Notes: a model not told the origin generated them from the sequence alone. A DNA stretch of 64,000 bases from Bactrocera neohumeralis (GCF_024586455.1 NC_065921.1:79730163-79794162); one strand, 5' to 3'. Shown: positions 49,545-61,385, counted from the stretch's first letter. Program-made: numbers and translations.

Positions 49545-49735
49545 AAAAAAATTTATTCAAGCCAAGTGTTGTCAGTTTGCACAAATTCAGCAACAAAATT
49601 TTTAAAACAGTAAAAAAATACAAACATACAATTTAAATGTCGACATTTTCATGGAAAAAAGTGAATAAAAAATTAATTTAAGCCAAGGAAAGTCAGCTTC
49701 TACAAATGCAGCTACAAAATCATTAAAAAAATAAA
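49545..49735. repeat. Direct repeat, ~123 bp apart
   Basis: The segments 'ttattcaagccaagtgttgtcag...acaaattcagcaacaaaat' (49552-49600) and 'ttaatttaagccaaggaaagtcag...acaaatgcagctacaaaat' (49675-49720) are alike and separated by about 123 bp: an old tandem duplication. Confidence 0.65.
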
Positions 49736-49759
49736 AATTGAAGATTTTTAATTCTAAAA

Positions 49760-50320
49760 TTTAATTAAAAATATTATATAGTTAAAAAAATTAAGTTTAA
49801 TTAAAAAAATTAGTTTTAATTTGAAAAAATTTAATTAAGAAAATTAATTAATTTTAATTAACAAAAATTTGAGTTAAAAAATTGTAATTAAAAAAATATT
49901 TATTTTAATTTTTGATAAAAAAAAATGAAATTAATGAATTAATAATGCAGAAAATATTTAAATTTAAATTTTAATTAAAAATAATAATTTTAATTTAAAA
50001 AATTATATTAAAAAATGAATTAATTTTAATTAACAAAAATTTAATTCAAACAATTTTAATTAAAAAATTATTTATTTTAATTTTTGATTAAAAAAAATGA
50101 AATTAGTGAATTAATAATGCAGAAAATATTTTATTTTTAATTTTTGACAAAAAATTATTTTAATTAAAAAAGATGAATTTAGATTAGAAATAACAATTTT
50201 ATTTTAAAAAATTTTTAATTTTAATTTATAAAATTTAATTTAAGAAAGTTTTATTAAAAATATATATTTTTTTATTTGTGACCAAAAATAAATAAATTTA
50301 GTGAATTAATAATATTGTGG
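49760..50320. repeat. AT-rich satellite-like tandem repeat, ~170 bp period
   Basis: The phrase 'atgaaatt' then 'gtgaattaataatgcagaaa' is seen at about 49926 and 50097, and decayed at about 50290 ('ttagtgaattaataat'). Between them 'aattaattttaattaacaaa' and 'tatttattttaatttttgat' also repeat with the same offset. About three units. The composition is almost only A and T. Confidence 0.75.
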
Positions 50321-53300
50321 CTTATGAAAAATCAGCCAAAAATATTTAAATACATTTTTAATTAAAAAAATTTAAATCAGCATAATAATTCAATTCGTCT
50401 ACTTTCATCCCAACAAGCACAATGCAGTTGCGGAAACTCCCTCCTCTTGTATCTTTGCCTCAAGCCCATATTCACATAAATCAAAAACCGTATCGAAATA
50501 CTTATAAGCACACATACATATGTTTATAATTTAATATGAGAACGGTTCTCCAAATGTGCATATATTAAATACAAAGGAAAGCCGCTTAGTGCAGCCACCT
50601 AACGCACACCCTCAAATATGTGTTGAAGTGTAAATGTCACATTGACAAGTGCACAGCTGTTGCAATTAATGTCAGTGCAGTGCATTAGAATTGGAATTGA
50701 CAGCTGTTTTGGAGTCTTATTTATGTATGACGAACTAACGGCAATTTATATGTAATTGGACGATTTAAATAATGAGTGGAAAATAATAAAAAATAATAAT
50801 TTATGCGAACATGTGTTTACAAAAAAACTTGATAAAGTGTGGGTGACTTAATTTTGAAATGAAAAAAATTAGATTTGTGAAGTGAAGAGGAAAAAAATTA
50901 TTAATATTGAAAATAAAATATAAAAATCTAAATAAATCGATTATAATGGAATTTTTCGAGTCAAAAAATGTTTTGAAGAGAGGTTTTCTCAATATTTCTT
51001 TTTAATATCATTCGAAAAGTAAAAAATAATAATATATATAATTTTTTTAATTTTAATATATATAAATTTTTTAATTTTTTTAAATTTCAAAAACAAAACG
51101 ATATGAAGTGAATTTTTTTAAATTTTCCAAAAGGTACAAAAACTTATTTTACTGATATTTCTTTTAAAAATTCAAAAAAAAAATCGAAACTGATTCAAGG
51201 GAAAACCAAAAGCAATATCGCGTGGTTTCAATGGTGGAATAGGAAATCTTTTATATGAAACCAAATTTAGACCACTAATATACTCTTTTTAAATTGAAAA
51301 TTCCTTACTGATCACTGTATAAAAATGAAAGGAAGGCAAGAAGAGAGAATCAGTTTCCACCGTTTTCACCACAGTCGGGTCTAAGTAACCGGAACGGACA
51401 CGCATTTTTATCCGGCCAAGGACTTTCAACTCGGCACTATTCCTCGAAATTACTCCAGGAATGCTTTCAGTAGCTGCAAAAACAGAATATTAGTTCCCAA
51501 TAGTATTTGATTTAAAAAATTGTAAAAAGAAAAGAAGTAGATAATAGACATATTAAAAAAAAAAATTTAACAAAAAAACATTATTAGGTACATGACTTCA
51601 ATAAGATAATTAAACGTGCGCCTGAATGTAGGCCACATATTACTATCAGCAATTCAAGCAAAGTCACAAACCTAAAATGAGTCGTTAATTGTAATAAAGG
51701 TGAAAAGTAATCTCAATAGACAAAGAGTTAGATGCTGAAAAACAGTTTATAAAGCTATAAGATATGTCAAACAGAAATAAAATATTTGTTAAATCTTAAA
51801 ATTATTTGCATGAAATTATTTTCATAAATTAAGTCATTACTTTTTTACTTAATTTTTCTTTTAGGTTTCTACTTCCGTTTGAAAATTATTTAAAGAAAAT
51901 TTTTATAAATTTATAATATTTTTAAAATGTATTGTATACAAAGTTGCTACATTTCGTGGTTCCCTAGTTTTTTAAAGAAAAACACAGAACACTATGTCGC
52001 TTGGGAAGGTCGGGTGGCTTCAGTTCATGCACAAGCTGTATTTTGTGTATCTTACATTTTTGTTAAAACTCATAGACATTAACGACGTTATGACCTGCAG
52101 AAATCATGTATTTTTAAATTAAATGAACAAAGTGGTTGGTAAGACGGCAGCAACAGATTAATTGGATCCTCAACTATTGTCATCCATTTTTCGAATAATC
52201 AGTCTTTACATATATACTTTAAAATCCACTTTCGCATATATAACAGCAATTATGCTTTTATTGAATTAAATTTGCACCTTTATACATGCTTTATAAAAAA
52301 ATATAAAATATATGTGTAATTTTGCACGACGATTATTTTATTGTAGAGCGCCTGTACTGTCAGTGAAATCACAGTGGATTAACACATTAAAGTAAATTTC
52401 ACCCTAGCGTTAAAAAAATTTTGAAATACTCTGGCAAACATAGTGAAAATGTGCAGAGAAGTATAAAGTGAGTGGCCAGACACATTGACATAGATATGCG
52501 AAAACAGGCGCGCAAAAAAGCATTAAATTCGCACAAGATCAAAAAAATACGTATGTATTTAGCTGCGAATAAAGAATGCGGGGGGCATTTATGTGAATTA
52601 CACTAGAAATAAATTAAATTGTACTATAAATATATTGTTAAATTTGTTTAAAAAAATTTGATAAATTGGGGGTGAAATCAAAAAAAAAAAATAATAATAA
52701 TAAAAAAATTAATCTTCCAAGTTGTTTTCAGCCAGAATAGCCAGAGTTTCTTCGCCTCTTAGCATGGTAGGATATACATATTTCATCGAAGTGTTTGAAA
52801 TTATGAAAAAAAAATAAAAATCGTTTCAGTATTTCGTTTCAAAATCGCCAGACGCTCAATTTAAGGGTATTTTAAGAGTTCACAGGGTTGCATTTGTGAC
52901 CCTAACTCAACAAAAAAACCGTGACGATATGTTTTCAAAACACTTTCCTAGATTTCCTTCAACACAGAGAGCTACTTTTCATTTAAAAATCTCTCTTAAG
53001 CTCAGCTCTTTTAATTTTCCTAAAGGGTCTTCACCAACATTTCATGCTCTATCATAAATAAATCCTTTACAAGTGTGTGTGTTGGTGGTAAGTACATTTG
53101 AGCTAGTTGAAATGGTCAGATGCCAAATAAATGATTGTGTCATAAATAAATTTATATCTATGGCAGCAGAAAAAAACTAAAATTTTTTATCGCGAACGCG
53201 CAAAAATATACGAATACGCTGCAAAAACAGCTTTTGGCGGCCACAGCACAATACAAGCGAGATAATAAGCGATAAAAAGATATGAAATGAGAATGTCACC

Positions 53301-53495
53301 GACTGTTCAATGCGTGGTTTTGTGCTACAGTTCGCAGCATTGTGCCACTTTTTTTTTTGCCTGGCAGTAAAGGCTCCTAGGGACGGATTGGCTAGTGATG
53401 TGGATGGCCCTAGCATGGATTTAAAATGGTATTTTCGGCGATTTCAGAGAATTTTTGTAATAATCCAAAATTTTCAAAATTTGGCGTTTTTCTTA
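50321..53495. other. AT-rich non-coding DNA
   Basis: No gene recognised. The frames at 53177-53633 are chance or within repeat. The phrase 'cgcctgaatgtaggccacat' at about 51615 links to the 20.95-21.87 kb repeat family. Confidence 0.45.
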
Positions 53496-53499
53496 AAAT

Positions 53500-53955
53500 T
53501 ATTTAATTTTTTTTATTTTTATTTTTTCACTCTGGCAACACTGTCATCTGTTTTACCCCTCCATACTAATTGTGTAATATATTTCACTCTGGCAACACCA
53601 TCAGTACTAAAAGTAAAATTTTCCATTACATAACCTTAAAAAAACTTTGCTCAGATGCTCGTGCTCACATGCTGGAGATTTTTTTTATAAATATTTCATC
53701 TCGCTTAATGTTTTTTTACCAAACCATTCTTTTTTATTTATTTATTTTTTTTAATTTTTTAATAATTTTTCACACTGGCAACACTGTCAAACAAAAAATT
53801 CAGTTTCACCTCTTCCTGACTGTTTTTTTTTGTATAAAAATTGTTTAATAATTTACACTCTGGCAACACCATTAGTACTAAAAGTAAAATTTTCCATTAC
53901 ATAACCTTAAAAAAAATTGCTCATACGCTCGTGCTAACATGCTTGAGATAACGTT
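53500..53955. repeat. Tandem duplication (~273 bp) with 'cactctggcaacac' words
   Basis: The word cactctggcaacac or cacactggcaacac occurs at 53528, 53584, 53771 and 53857. The segment 53584-53680 ('accatcagtactaaaagtaa', 'aattttccattacataacct', 'gctcgtgctcacatgctgga') is repeated at 53857-53948 with few changes. So the unit is about 273 bp, in two copies. Confidence 0.85.
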
Positions 53956-54309
53956 TTTAGCGATTCTAAAAGTTTGAATAAAGAAATAACCGCTAAAAAA
54001 GTCTATAAAAACAAAAGCAAGGAACAATAACACAAATTCAACAGAAAAGCTTTGCTTTGTAATTACAAAAACGTTCTATAAAGATAAATAATTGTAGCAA
54101 ATGAAGTGCTGGGATTGAAAAAATAGTAAGGAACAGTGTGCGTGAAAAGTATATTAAAAAAATATGCAGATACATATACATATGTTCATATGTATGTTTC
54201 TTTATATATGTATATGTATGTTTGTATGTATGTAACTGTGCATTTACATAAATGAAAAGCAATTTATCATACGCCAAAATGCGCTACCACCACAGATAAA
54301 TTGCCAGTT

Positions 54310-54590
54310 GAACGCATAAAATTTTACAGTGCGACCATCGCTTTTACTCATCGCTTTACTGACCAGTAGGAAATTTGGAAAAATTTGACATTTTTATTTT
54401 TATATGTAAAAAATACTTAAAAATGTTATTTCAAGTAAAAAAATATTTACTTGTAACGCATAAAATTATACTCTGCATTTGTGGCCACTAGGAAATTTTG
54501 TAAGCAAAATATTTTTATATGTAAAAATTCTTAAAAAATTTAATTTTAAGTAAAAAACATTTACTTTTAAAGCAAAGCCAAGTAATCGAA
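54310..54590. repeat. Tandem duplication, ~115-120 bp
   Basis: 'cgcataaaattttacagtgc', 'aggaaatttgg' and 'tttttatatgtaaaaaatac', then 'aagtaaaaaaatatttact' (54314-54450), recur as 'cgcataaaattatactctgc', 'aggaaattttg', 'tttttatatgtaaaaattc' and 'aagtaaaaaacatttact' (54457-54570). Confidence 0.7.
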
Positions 54591-55460
54591 ATTGTGCATT
54601 AATTTTTGCAACTTTTAGTTTAGTTTTAAAATATTAGAAATAATTTTTTGAATGCCTCAGCCGTAATTTTTTTTTTTTATAAAATTATGCATAATTTGTA
54701 ATTTTTCATATTAATAAAAATATTAGTAATATTAATAATAAAAAATATTTGTTCTTCAAAGTGGCAAATATACGCCATAAAAACATTATATGATTTTCAA
54801 TATTCTTATTTTACAAAAATTTTTACGACGCCCACAGTCACACAAACTAGTCGCAAGCAATTTTGGTTTTAAAATGTCAGCGCTCTCCAAATATTTCAAA
54901 ACTAAAGCAAATAATAATATATTATTTTTTTTGTTTTTGTATAAAAATTAGAGCTGTTTCCAAATATTTTCAAAATAAAGCACATTTTTGCAAAATTATT
55001 TTTTCCTAGCTTATCTACACTTTATGTTGTATTTCTTACTGGGTGCTTTTACTAACAGTTGAATTGTTAGAATTGTACATTTTATATGTACATACATATG
55101 TATACGCCTTAGAGGCACCTCTACTACGCTCGTATATCATAAAAATCACATTTAGTCCCAGCTACTCATATAAATAAAATTGTCAGTCGCCTGTTTCCGA
55201 TTTCCGGTTTACTTTTAGTTTTGTACATATGCGTGTGCTGGCGTTTTTTTTTTTAAATTTTTTTACTAATTTTTAATGGGGTACAAAGGCAATAAACTCT
55301 TATTTTAGTAATTCTTATTTACTCCTGTACATTGAAATATATGAAATATATCTATGTTCTGAGGCTATGTGAGTCGTTTTGACAGAGGCGAGGGCACAAT
55401 AGACCTTAAGTCACGGTGGAAACATCAATTAATAACTATCTATCCATCGAATTCTTATTT
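54591..55460. other. AT-rich non-coding DNA
   Basis: No gene seen; ACATACATATGTATACG tract near 55090. Confidence 0.45.
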
Positions 55461-55465
55461 TATTA

Positions 55466-56049
55466 TGGGTTGCCAAAAAAGTCTTGCGGTATTTTTATAG
55501 ATTTTTTTTTTTTTTTTATTGAAATTGAAATGAATTTTTGATGACTTATGCCCAGCTCTTGACCGATGCTACGGCTGCTACTATGCCGGTCTCTTTCGAC
55601 CAATTCAGCGATTTTATCGCAATTTTCGACGACAGGCCTTCTGGAGCGTGGCGCATCTTCAACCACCTCTACACCAGAACGAAAACGTTGAAACCATCGT
55701 TGTGCGGTGGAAATGGAAACTGTATCGGGTCCATAAACTGCACAAATTTTATTGGCGGCTTGAGATGCATTTTTGCCTTTATCGTAGTAGTACTGTAAAA
55801 TATGCCGTATTTTCTCTTTATTTTGCCGTATTTTCTCTTTATTTTGCTCCATGTTTGCGACGCTATAACTCACGAACGACTTAAAATGATAACGAACGAC
55901 TTAAAAGAAACGACAATCAATCTAACACGTTTTAGCGTGAAATGAGCTTTCCAAAAAGGTATAGCATGACCCGATGCGACGAACAAAACTAGAACTACGC
56001 GTTTTCAGCGCCAACTAGCGAAAATACCGCAAGACTTTTTGACAACCTA
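55466..56049 (-). mobile_element. Mariner element, internally deleted, with both terminal inverted repeats
   Basis: The left end, 55467-55494, reads 'gggttgccaaaaaagtcttg' then 'cggtattt'. The right end, 56021-56048, is its inverted partner ('aaaataccgcaagac', 'tttttgacaacc'), followed by TA. About 25 of 28 positions agree. The element is about 583 bp against about 1.3 kb for an intact mariner. The minus-strand frame 55873-55463 (136 codons) is the DNA-binding half only: HILQYYYDKGKNASQAANKI, then RWFQRFRSGVEVVEDAPRSR and SSRSIGQELGIS (two helix-turn-helix motifs). The frame then runs into a poly-A/poly-Lys tract where the DDD catalytic domain should be. So the copy cannot transpose alone but keeps the ends for mobilisation in trans. 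Confidence 0.93.
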
Positions 56050-56054
56050 ATATA

Positions 56055-57435
56055 ATTTTCTTCTTATCTAAATTTAAAAGTTTTCGTCCAAAGCATAACT
56101 CGATTTAAAACTGCTCGAAAAGCTGTTTTTTTATATAAAATATACACCAAACAATACATACCATATAGGCTCCAAAAGTGGAAAATAACTGCTTCTAATT
56201 TTTTCTCTACCTGATATTTTCATAAATTGATAAAAATACACCAATGATTTGTAGATATTAAACGCGATATGAATATCACGAAAATATATTACCAAAGCTT
56301 TCAAACTGTTCGCAGTTGCTATATTTTCACATTTTTCTTCTACAACAACTGCGTACAGTGACATCTATATGAAAATTAAGTCAAACAATATCTAAATATT
56401 TCCCCAATGAACATGATCATCCTAAAAGTATGCAAGCAATTTGTGTATATACATAAAGGCTTAACTAAAGATTCCTGTAGGAATTTGGTAACCTACTTTT
56501 ATTGTAGGTAAAGAAGTAATAAAAGTGTAAGCTATTCCAAAACTGATGAACAAAAAATTACAATAAAATATAATAATAAATAATTATAAAAAAAAACTTC
56601 TAGATAAGTACAACCAACAAAGGATTCTCCTATAAAGCTGTTAACTAATTTGCATAAAATGACGGATAATAGAAAAAATTTCACCTGTAATTCAAAATGC
56701 AAACACATATACTTTACAAATAATAGGAATGGTTTAGCCAGGAAATCAATCGAAGAAAAAAATGTATGTGATTTTATTATAGTCCATTATTATTGTTTTT
56801 AACTTGCTGATATTCACGCCTCCTCTAAAACACTCCACAACTGCTACATATTTCAAAGGTTTTCGCTGCCTGCAGTTTTCTTAACCTCTGGCAAAAAGTT
56901 ATCAATTTGGTAAAGGTCAGACTACTAAGCGTTTTGCTTATTTATAAGAACAAACACTGGAGTTCTTCTATTCTATGGCTTCACAAAGACTATATATAGC
57001 AGTTCAAGCGCGATCTTTGATCAACCAACTGACCTGAGGTCAGGTAACTAAGCCGGCCAGTTCATAACCACAACTCCATTTGAAATGAAAATGAAATATT
57101 TTTGTTGCATCATAGTAAGAGGAGCACACCCATACGTTGATTATGACTGACCAGGAAAGATATTTGTGATGAAATGAAGCGTTTTCTGGCCTTCATATAC
57201 ACTCTCGGCGTCCTCGGGCAATAAATATAAGAATTTTAGTTTCGTCGGACCACAATGTGTTGCGCCAAGTGGCCAATGCATGTGCTCTTCAACAAATTGA
57301 GTTCTGTCCTACACATGGCGCGTTTCTTGGACTTCTGCGGAAAAGTTAAGCCGTTATCAACTTTTCATCTTATAATGGAATTTTTTTATAATGGATGAAG
57401 TAACGCAATAACACTAAGATAAAACTCATCTTCAT
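56055..57435. other. Non-coding DNA, nothing firm
   Basis: No gene supported. The region 56930-57320, with words like 'tttcgtcggaccacaatgtgttgcgcc', is less AT-rich and could be a very old transposase remnant (minus or plus not resolved). I could not align it to a family. Confidence 0.4.
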
Positions 57436-57438
57436 TTT

Positions 57439-57800
57439 TATACCCTGAACAAAGTATATAAAGTTTGTCACGAAGTTTGTAACACCCAGAAGGAAGCGTC
57501 GGAGACCCTATAAAGTTATACAAATATATAAATGATCAGTATATTGAGCTGAGTCGATTTAGCCATGTCCGTCTGTCTGTCTGTCCGTCCGTCTGTATAT
57601 ATACGAACTAGTCCCTCAGTTTTTAAGATATCGTTCTGAAATTTTGCTAATGTCATTTTCTCTTCAAGAAGCTGCTCGTTTGTCGGAACTGTTGATATCA
57701 GACCACTATAACAAATAACTGCCATACAAACTAAATAATCGGAATCAAGTTCTTGTATGGAAAACTTTCACATTTGACAAGCTATATTCACGAAATTTGG
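57439..57800 (+). repeat. Dispersed 'gggtata' element, copy 5 (forward)
   Basis: Starts 'ataccctgaacaaagtatat' at 57441. It contains 'gaaggaagcgtcggagaccc', 'gagctgagtcgatttagcca', a 'gtctgtctgtctgtccgtcc' microsatellite (57570-57597), 'cctcagtttttaagatatcg' and 'agaccactataacaaataac'. This is the most complete left half of the family in the window. Confidence 0.85.
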
Positions 57801-58205
57801 TATATGAAATTTTGAATATGAAATTCAGAGAGAATCGTTTGCTGATAATAGTATGCCTGTGTGCTAGAAATGTGTTGAATGGAGTCAATACTTAATTTAT
57901 CCACCATATACAGGTACATGCCTTATATAAAGATTTTCGAACTTTCGGTTGTTTTTATACAGCGTTGGCATACATCGGTCAATATTTGAGTTTTCTTAAT
58001 AAAATTGAGGGAGTTTGTTTTTCTTATAACGGTGCATATTTGTGCTTAGAATGAATAAAATCGGGAGAAAACTCGCGCTAGATCCCACATAACTAACTGG
58101 ACCTACATATGTATCTGAAAGTACTTCCTAAGCTTTAAGCTATGCAAGATTGAAAGAGTCTAAAATGTGCGATTATACCTCTTAGCTCTTCCGTGCTTAT
58201 TTGCT
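57801..58205 (+). repeat. Right part of the interspersed element also seen at 46.5-47.7 kb
   Basis: 'tgaaattcagagagaatcgt', 'ccttatataaagattttcga', 'gtcaatatttgagtttt' and the decayed end 'ctcttccgtgcttatttg' match 47095-47710 in the same order. It directly continues copy 5 of the other element, so the two form a composite. Confidence 0.7.
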
Positions 58206-58209
58206 AATA

Positions 58210-58860
58210 CTGTCAATTACTTAATGATTTTTAACACTTTTTGAATATTTAAAACAATTATATTTAAAATGAAAAATATATTATCTATCATGCCCAAAGA
58301 CAACTAACACAGCTATAATTATAACGGTATTCATTATAATATGGCGTAAAGTGTTGAATGAACCACCAAAGAAAGGTTTTAAATTTTCATAGCAAGCACT
58401 CACGAGCGAACTAAAAATTTTGAAAATATCTCAATTTTTTTTGCTGCTTACAAATTCAAAATCCTATTACTTTTAATGCATAGTTTCTATAAATAAATTA
58501 AAAAATATTTTTTGGTAGAGTTTGTTATCGAATATTACTGACAATGCCAATAAATACTTTCAACGTTGCCAACATTTACTTCTTACAGCGCCTTTAATCA
58601 ATGCCAAGTTGCTCACCTTTCAATATAGTAAAAATAAGAAATACTAAAATTTTTTGAAAAAAATATATGTATGTACATATATCATATGTATGTACATATT
58701 TCATACATATAACATAAGTTTCAAAACACTTATATAAATATTTGCTATTATTCTTAATCAACACCACAAAACTAAATGCATTCCTTATAAATTTTCATAA
58801 CTGTTAAGCATATTTCTTTGCCAATACATTTTCTACATTAAAAATTTATTATTTTCTCTA
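58210..58860. other. AT-rich non-coding DNA
   Basis: Contains 'atgtatgtacatat' repeats at 58665-58700. No exon seen before the acceptor at 58867. Confidence 0.45.
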
Positions 58861-58867
58861 CTTCCAG

Positions 58868-59074
58868 CTCTAGCTACTCGTCTATAATAATAAAATCACA
58901 TGCGTAGTACTCATAAATATATACGGACGACTTAAGCCGGAAGCTGCTGCTCCCACGAAAGAGCTCGTGTGTTTAACGGAAAAGTGAATTATAAAATTGT
59001 GAGAAAAACATATAACAGTAAGAACGAAATTGTGAAAATGTGCAAAAGATTAACGCTTAACGGTGAAAGATTTT
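58868..59074 (+). other. Putative 5' UTR exon
   Basis: The acceptor 'ttctctacttccag' ends at 58867, and a donor 'GTGAGT' begins at 59075 or so (tttaagtgagtttc). Between them is UTR-like sequence with in-frame stops ('gtgaaaatgtgcaaaag'). It could be spliced to the coding exon via 'tttcataactgccaag' just before the ATG at 59335, or the whole stretch to 59470 may be one exon. A local promoter here is the alternative. Confidence 0.4.
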
Positions 59075-59334
59075 AAGTGAGTTTCAAAATAAAATGCGCA
59101 ACCACATATTGTGGCATAAAATATTGTGCATGTGTGGCATATGCAAATCCCCAAAAGTTATAAACCACAAATTCTTGTCATAATACTCTACCGCTTATGT
59201 TTGCTGCTATATAAGTTTGCCAAAAAATATAGAAAATTAGACAAATCGTGCAATTACACGCTGATAACCCAAAATCTAAGCAACTACTAGCATAACCTTC
59301 AATTCTACGCTTTCCACATTTCATAACTGCCAAG

Positions 59335-59470
59335 ATGTCCTCGCAAATCTCCGCACCCTTCTGGTCACTCTGCATAGTTCTAGCTTGCATACTTGCCAGC
59401 CATTGCACGCATTCGTCACGTGCACGCACCAGTCCATCAACAATGACGCGCAACATCGAAGAAGAAAATG
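59335..59470 (+). CDS. First coding exon of an unidentified secreted or membrane protein (partial)
   Basis: ATG at 59335 in good fly context (CAAG-ATG) opens 45 codons plus one base, ending at a consensus donor GTGAGT (59471-59476). The peptide begins MSSQISAPFW, then a hydrophobic core SLCIVLACILA, then SHCTHSSRARTSP and MTRNIEEEN. This is a classical signal peptide (n-region, about 12-residue core, small residues before a likely cut near residues 21-24 or 30), so the mature protein enters the secretory pathway. Cys in the core is not unusual. I do not recognise the gene; 45 residues are too few. Remaining exons are not in the next 4.5 kb, so the intron is long. The upstream exon at 58.87 kb and promoter at 37.18 kb may belong to the same gene. 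Confidence 0.65.
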
Positions 59471-59471
59471 G

Positions 59472-60465
59472 TGAGTGCAAAATGAAGAACTACTTTTTGT
59501 GTATTTGTTAGAACTAATAGTTAGCAATAAGGAAAAAATTGATGTAGTTGCTTACTTTGAAAAATTTTTTGCGAAAAATTATTTCTCACTAAGCCTAGAA
59601 GACTTCTAAGTAATCTGTTTCATATGACTGGATTTAAAAAAAATATTCTGGCATCTGCGATATTAAATCTGGATATTGTTTCTGGGTAATTTCGCTGTAC
59701 AATATTTAAAAGTCAACCTGTTTCATATCACTAGATTTCAAAACAAACAAACTCCAAACTTTTGTTTGCTGTAATCTTATACAATTTAGCCCTATATTAA
59801 TAAATTGTATAAGATTACATTGGAAATTAATTTTTATATAACTGGCAGATGTATCTAAGTCATTTTTCTATCGTCACCACTAAATTTGAATACTTCTCTG
59901 GAGAACTTCCCTCCAAAATTCAACCTTTATTATGTCTCTTTCTCTTAAAAAAAGTTCAATCATTTTATAGCCTTAAATATGAAATACTCTTCCTTTTTTT
60001 ACTCTTCCGGTAAATTCCGCTCTAAAGCTCACAAGTAAACCCAATTTTAGAAAGTTCCAACGTTTCAAAACAAAAAAAGCTGTTAGGGTATCAGTGCTTA
60101 AAAGATATATGATGGAATATATATGATATGCCATATGGGATCTTCGTTTTTACTGCAATAAAGATTTGATTGAGAGGAATTGAGAGTTTAATATATAGTA
60201 CTTTTGACATTGGTTTCTAAGATCTGCATTCTATGTCTAAATTGCTTCTCCTAAAAACATTTTTTATTCTTCAATCGTTTGTGGCCTATATCTATACATC
60301 GTTGTATCAAGCTTTTCACAGTTAGCTAAAAACCTTTTTTCCTAAACTCCTTATAAATTTAAAATTCTTTCTTATCCAAAAAATATCATCAAATTAGGAC
60401 CAGCTTTGGTCCCTTGCGCCTAGGTAAATCATTCCAACGTGTTTTGATTTTCCTTATAATGCTTT
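59472..60465 (+). other. Intron DNA, nothing recognised
   Basis: AT-rich sequence downstream of the signal-peptide exon; no second exon or repeat identified. Confidence 0.45.
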
Positions 60466-60469
60466 TTCC

Positions 60470-61385
60470 AGATCGTAGATCGTCTTATAGACAATATACC
60501 GGGTTGTCCAAGGTTAATCTGATTGCTCTCGATGCGTTTGTGACCTGACACTGAGTAGCGTTGAAGTCGTTTGGTTCTGGCGACACTCTACACTAGTGCA
60601 CTGCTTTCCAAGACACCTCTGTTTGATATGCAGAACGAGGTTAAAACCTTTATTGCTGCTTGACTGTCCTCGTATATGTAGACTCTTGAGTTGTTTGCAG
60701 CTGCATTAGGAGCTAGCTTCGCGGTTTTCCCAATAGTAAAGACCTCTGCTTAAAATATACTGCGGTAGCATGGCAGCTTAAAAGGCTTCATTAAGTCTAT
60801 ATCTGGATAGTATATCCCCGCACCTCTCCGTCCTCCAGTTTCTAGCCATCCTTATAAATGTGTTGTCCGAAGCTATCAAGCCTTTACGTCAAGTCGGTGT
60901 AGATCAGAATTGATCTTACACTCGTTGCACCGGTGCATGAGAGAGGGAGAAAGACTCCAGGTTGCCCTGAGCGTCTACCTACGCGCATAAGTATTGCTGG
61001 CCTTTCTTAATATTTCACCCACATTGTGCTTCCACTGCGGTTTGCTGTACAAGACTACCCACTGTGTTGAGAGGTTTGGTCATTATTAAGATTTCGATGT
61101 CGTCTGCATTTCCCACTATCTTGGGAACTTTGCCGTCCAACTCCTTTAACAGTTTATTCACCACTAATGTCCATAAAAGCGGAGATAGCACTACACTACA
61201 CCCTGCGCAGTGCCTATACACATTTCTTTGGTCCTTTTAGCATCGTTCTATTTTGTTCTTATTCTTCTAGATATCAAGAAGATTCTGGCCCAACGTTGTA
61301 TAGCACCTATTGACTCGATTCAGAATAGATTTCGTAGAAACGTTATTGAAAGCTCCAGAGATATCTAGGAACACTTACGTGACGA
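60470..61385 (-). pseudogene. R1/LOA-like retrotransposon relic, reverse transcriptase and RNase H
   Basis: Reading the minus strand from 61380: VFLDISGAFNNVSTKSI (RT motif A, D and AFNNV conserved), then CSVVLSPLLWTLVVNKLLKE (motif B/C flank, here with QGG lost), then KIVGNADDIEILI (catalytic ADD box, with usual Y/V replaced by N). After a broken region comes RNase H: a decayed DG.KLEDGEV, then LPCYRSIF-stop-AEVFTIGKTAKLA and YEDSQAAIKVLTSF (catalytic E and D). Then SNRGVLESS, and GHKRIESNQ (family GH.GI.GNE). The order RT then RNase H fits R1/LOA/I-type ORF2. Stops and shifts show a dead copy, antisense to the host gene whose intron it lies in. Confidence 0.88.

Larger units (their letters stand above)
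38341..58867 (+). other. Possible ~20.5 kb first intron
   Basis: If the donor at 38341 joins the acceptor ttctctacttccag at 58854-58867, everything between is intron. Consistent points: no host exon is recognisable inside, both sites are on the + strand, and fly genes with long first introns are common. It contains the transposon relics and tandem repeats annotated separately. Confidence 0.35.

Noticed and set aside
56930..57320. Possible old transposase fragment
   Set aside because: Some codon-like texture ('ttcgtcggaccacaatg') but no catalytic motif could be aligned in any frame.
59178..59480. 100-codon minus-strand frame over the signal-peptide exon
   Set aside because: The + strand there has Kozak context, a signal peptide and a consensus donor; the minus frame is its shadow.
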